From NCBI GenBank assembly GCA_002428415.1, contig DIWI01000045.1:1-12634 (forward strand): DNA of 12,634 nucleotides, read 5' to 3'. A program made the translations under genes and the position numbers. Shown here in pieces: positions 12,509 to 12,634 of this stretch. Positions within the stretch are counted from its first letter, which is position 1, and the number at the start of each line of letters is the position of its first letter. The notes beneath the pieces were generated by a model. That model searched no databases. It was given only the letters and a program-made list of their open reading frames with translations, and was not told the origin of the DNA. The DNA is from Clostridiaceae bacterium UBA6110. GTDB lineage: Bacteria; Bacillota; Clostridia; Clostridiales; Clostridiaceae.

Positions 12509-12634
12509 CTATCTATAGAGTTTAATGGAGTTCTGTATCTTTATTGTCATGCATGTACTTGGCTTGAAGAAGAACTTCTTTTCCCTTCCGCCATCCTCAT
12601 ATACCAGACAATACCTGCCCTTCATGAATTCGCA
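12509..12634 (-). CDS. C-terminal end of an unrecognised protein (5' end outside window)
   Basis: An open frame enters at the right edge and runs 41 codons to a TAG at 12509-12511, directly before the terminator, so it is very likely the end of a real gene. The visible tail includes MKGRYCLVYEDGGREKKFFF and ends in STCMTIKIQNSIKLYR. It is basic and aromatic, with two cysteines, and looks like alternating beta strands. I do not recognise a family. An internal ATG at residue 4 of the fragment could in principle start a 38-residue peptide, but its upstream bases lie at the edge and cannot be judged. Confidence 0.6.
   Translation of the reverse strand, partial: CEFMKGRYCLVYEDGGREKKFFFKPSTCMTIKIQNSIKLYR

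Overview
The window reads as a chromosomal segment of a Gram-positive, low-to-moderate GC Firmicute, most likely a member of the Clostridia. The reasons are the tmk-darA-holB-ricT block, the McsA/McsB/ClpC arginine-phosphorylation and proteolysis genes, strong AGGAGG-type ribosome binding sites, a split (two-subunit type) transketolase and a TRAP transporter with a lipoprotein binding subunit. No RNA genes, phage genes, transposases or CRISPR arrays were seen. Every credible gene lies on the minus strand, so transcription runs from high to low coordinates.

Reading in the direction of transcription, the window opens with the 3' end of an unrecognised gene (12634-12509) and a good intrinsic terminator. 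A housekeeping block follows: tmk (dTMP kinase), darA (cyclic-di-AMP receptor), holB (clamp-loader delta') and ricT (iron-sulfur member of the Ric RNA-maturation complex). A hairpin after ricT separates it from the next unit. That unit is the protein quality-control operon mcsA-mcsB-clpC, with its own extended -10 promoter and a textbook terminator at 5181-5203. No ctsR gene or CtsR box is visible near it.

About 850 bases without a gene (4365-5216) come next. They are dense in palindromes: several TGAAAT/ATTTCA-type sites, three AAACGTTTC(A/G)CGG sites, and a nested inverted-repeat element of about 200 bp (4693-4890) with perfect 14-bp arms. A near-consensus promoter (TTGACA-17-TATTAT) then starts a probable operon: an RpiR-family phosphosugar regulator, dctP, dctQ and dctM (a complete TRAP transporter), and the first subunit of a split transketolase that runs off the left edge. 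The likely logic is that the RpiR protein senses a phosphorylated sugar and controls uptake, by the TRAP system, of an acidic (carboxylated or sulfonated) sugar-like compound whose carbon is processed through transketolase. The substrate is not known.

The most unusual non-coding signals are an array of seven degenerate ACAAAAGA repeats at 22-28 bp intervals between dctM and the transketolase gene, an eighth copy in the same transcript orientation in the rpiR leader, and the nested inverted-repeat element upstream. Three conserved proteins also depart from their usual plan: a short McsA with one zinc motif pair, a delta' subunit lacking the cysteine module, and an N-terminally short McsB.
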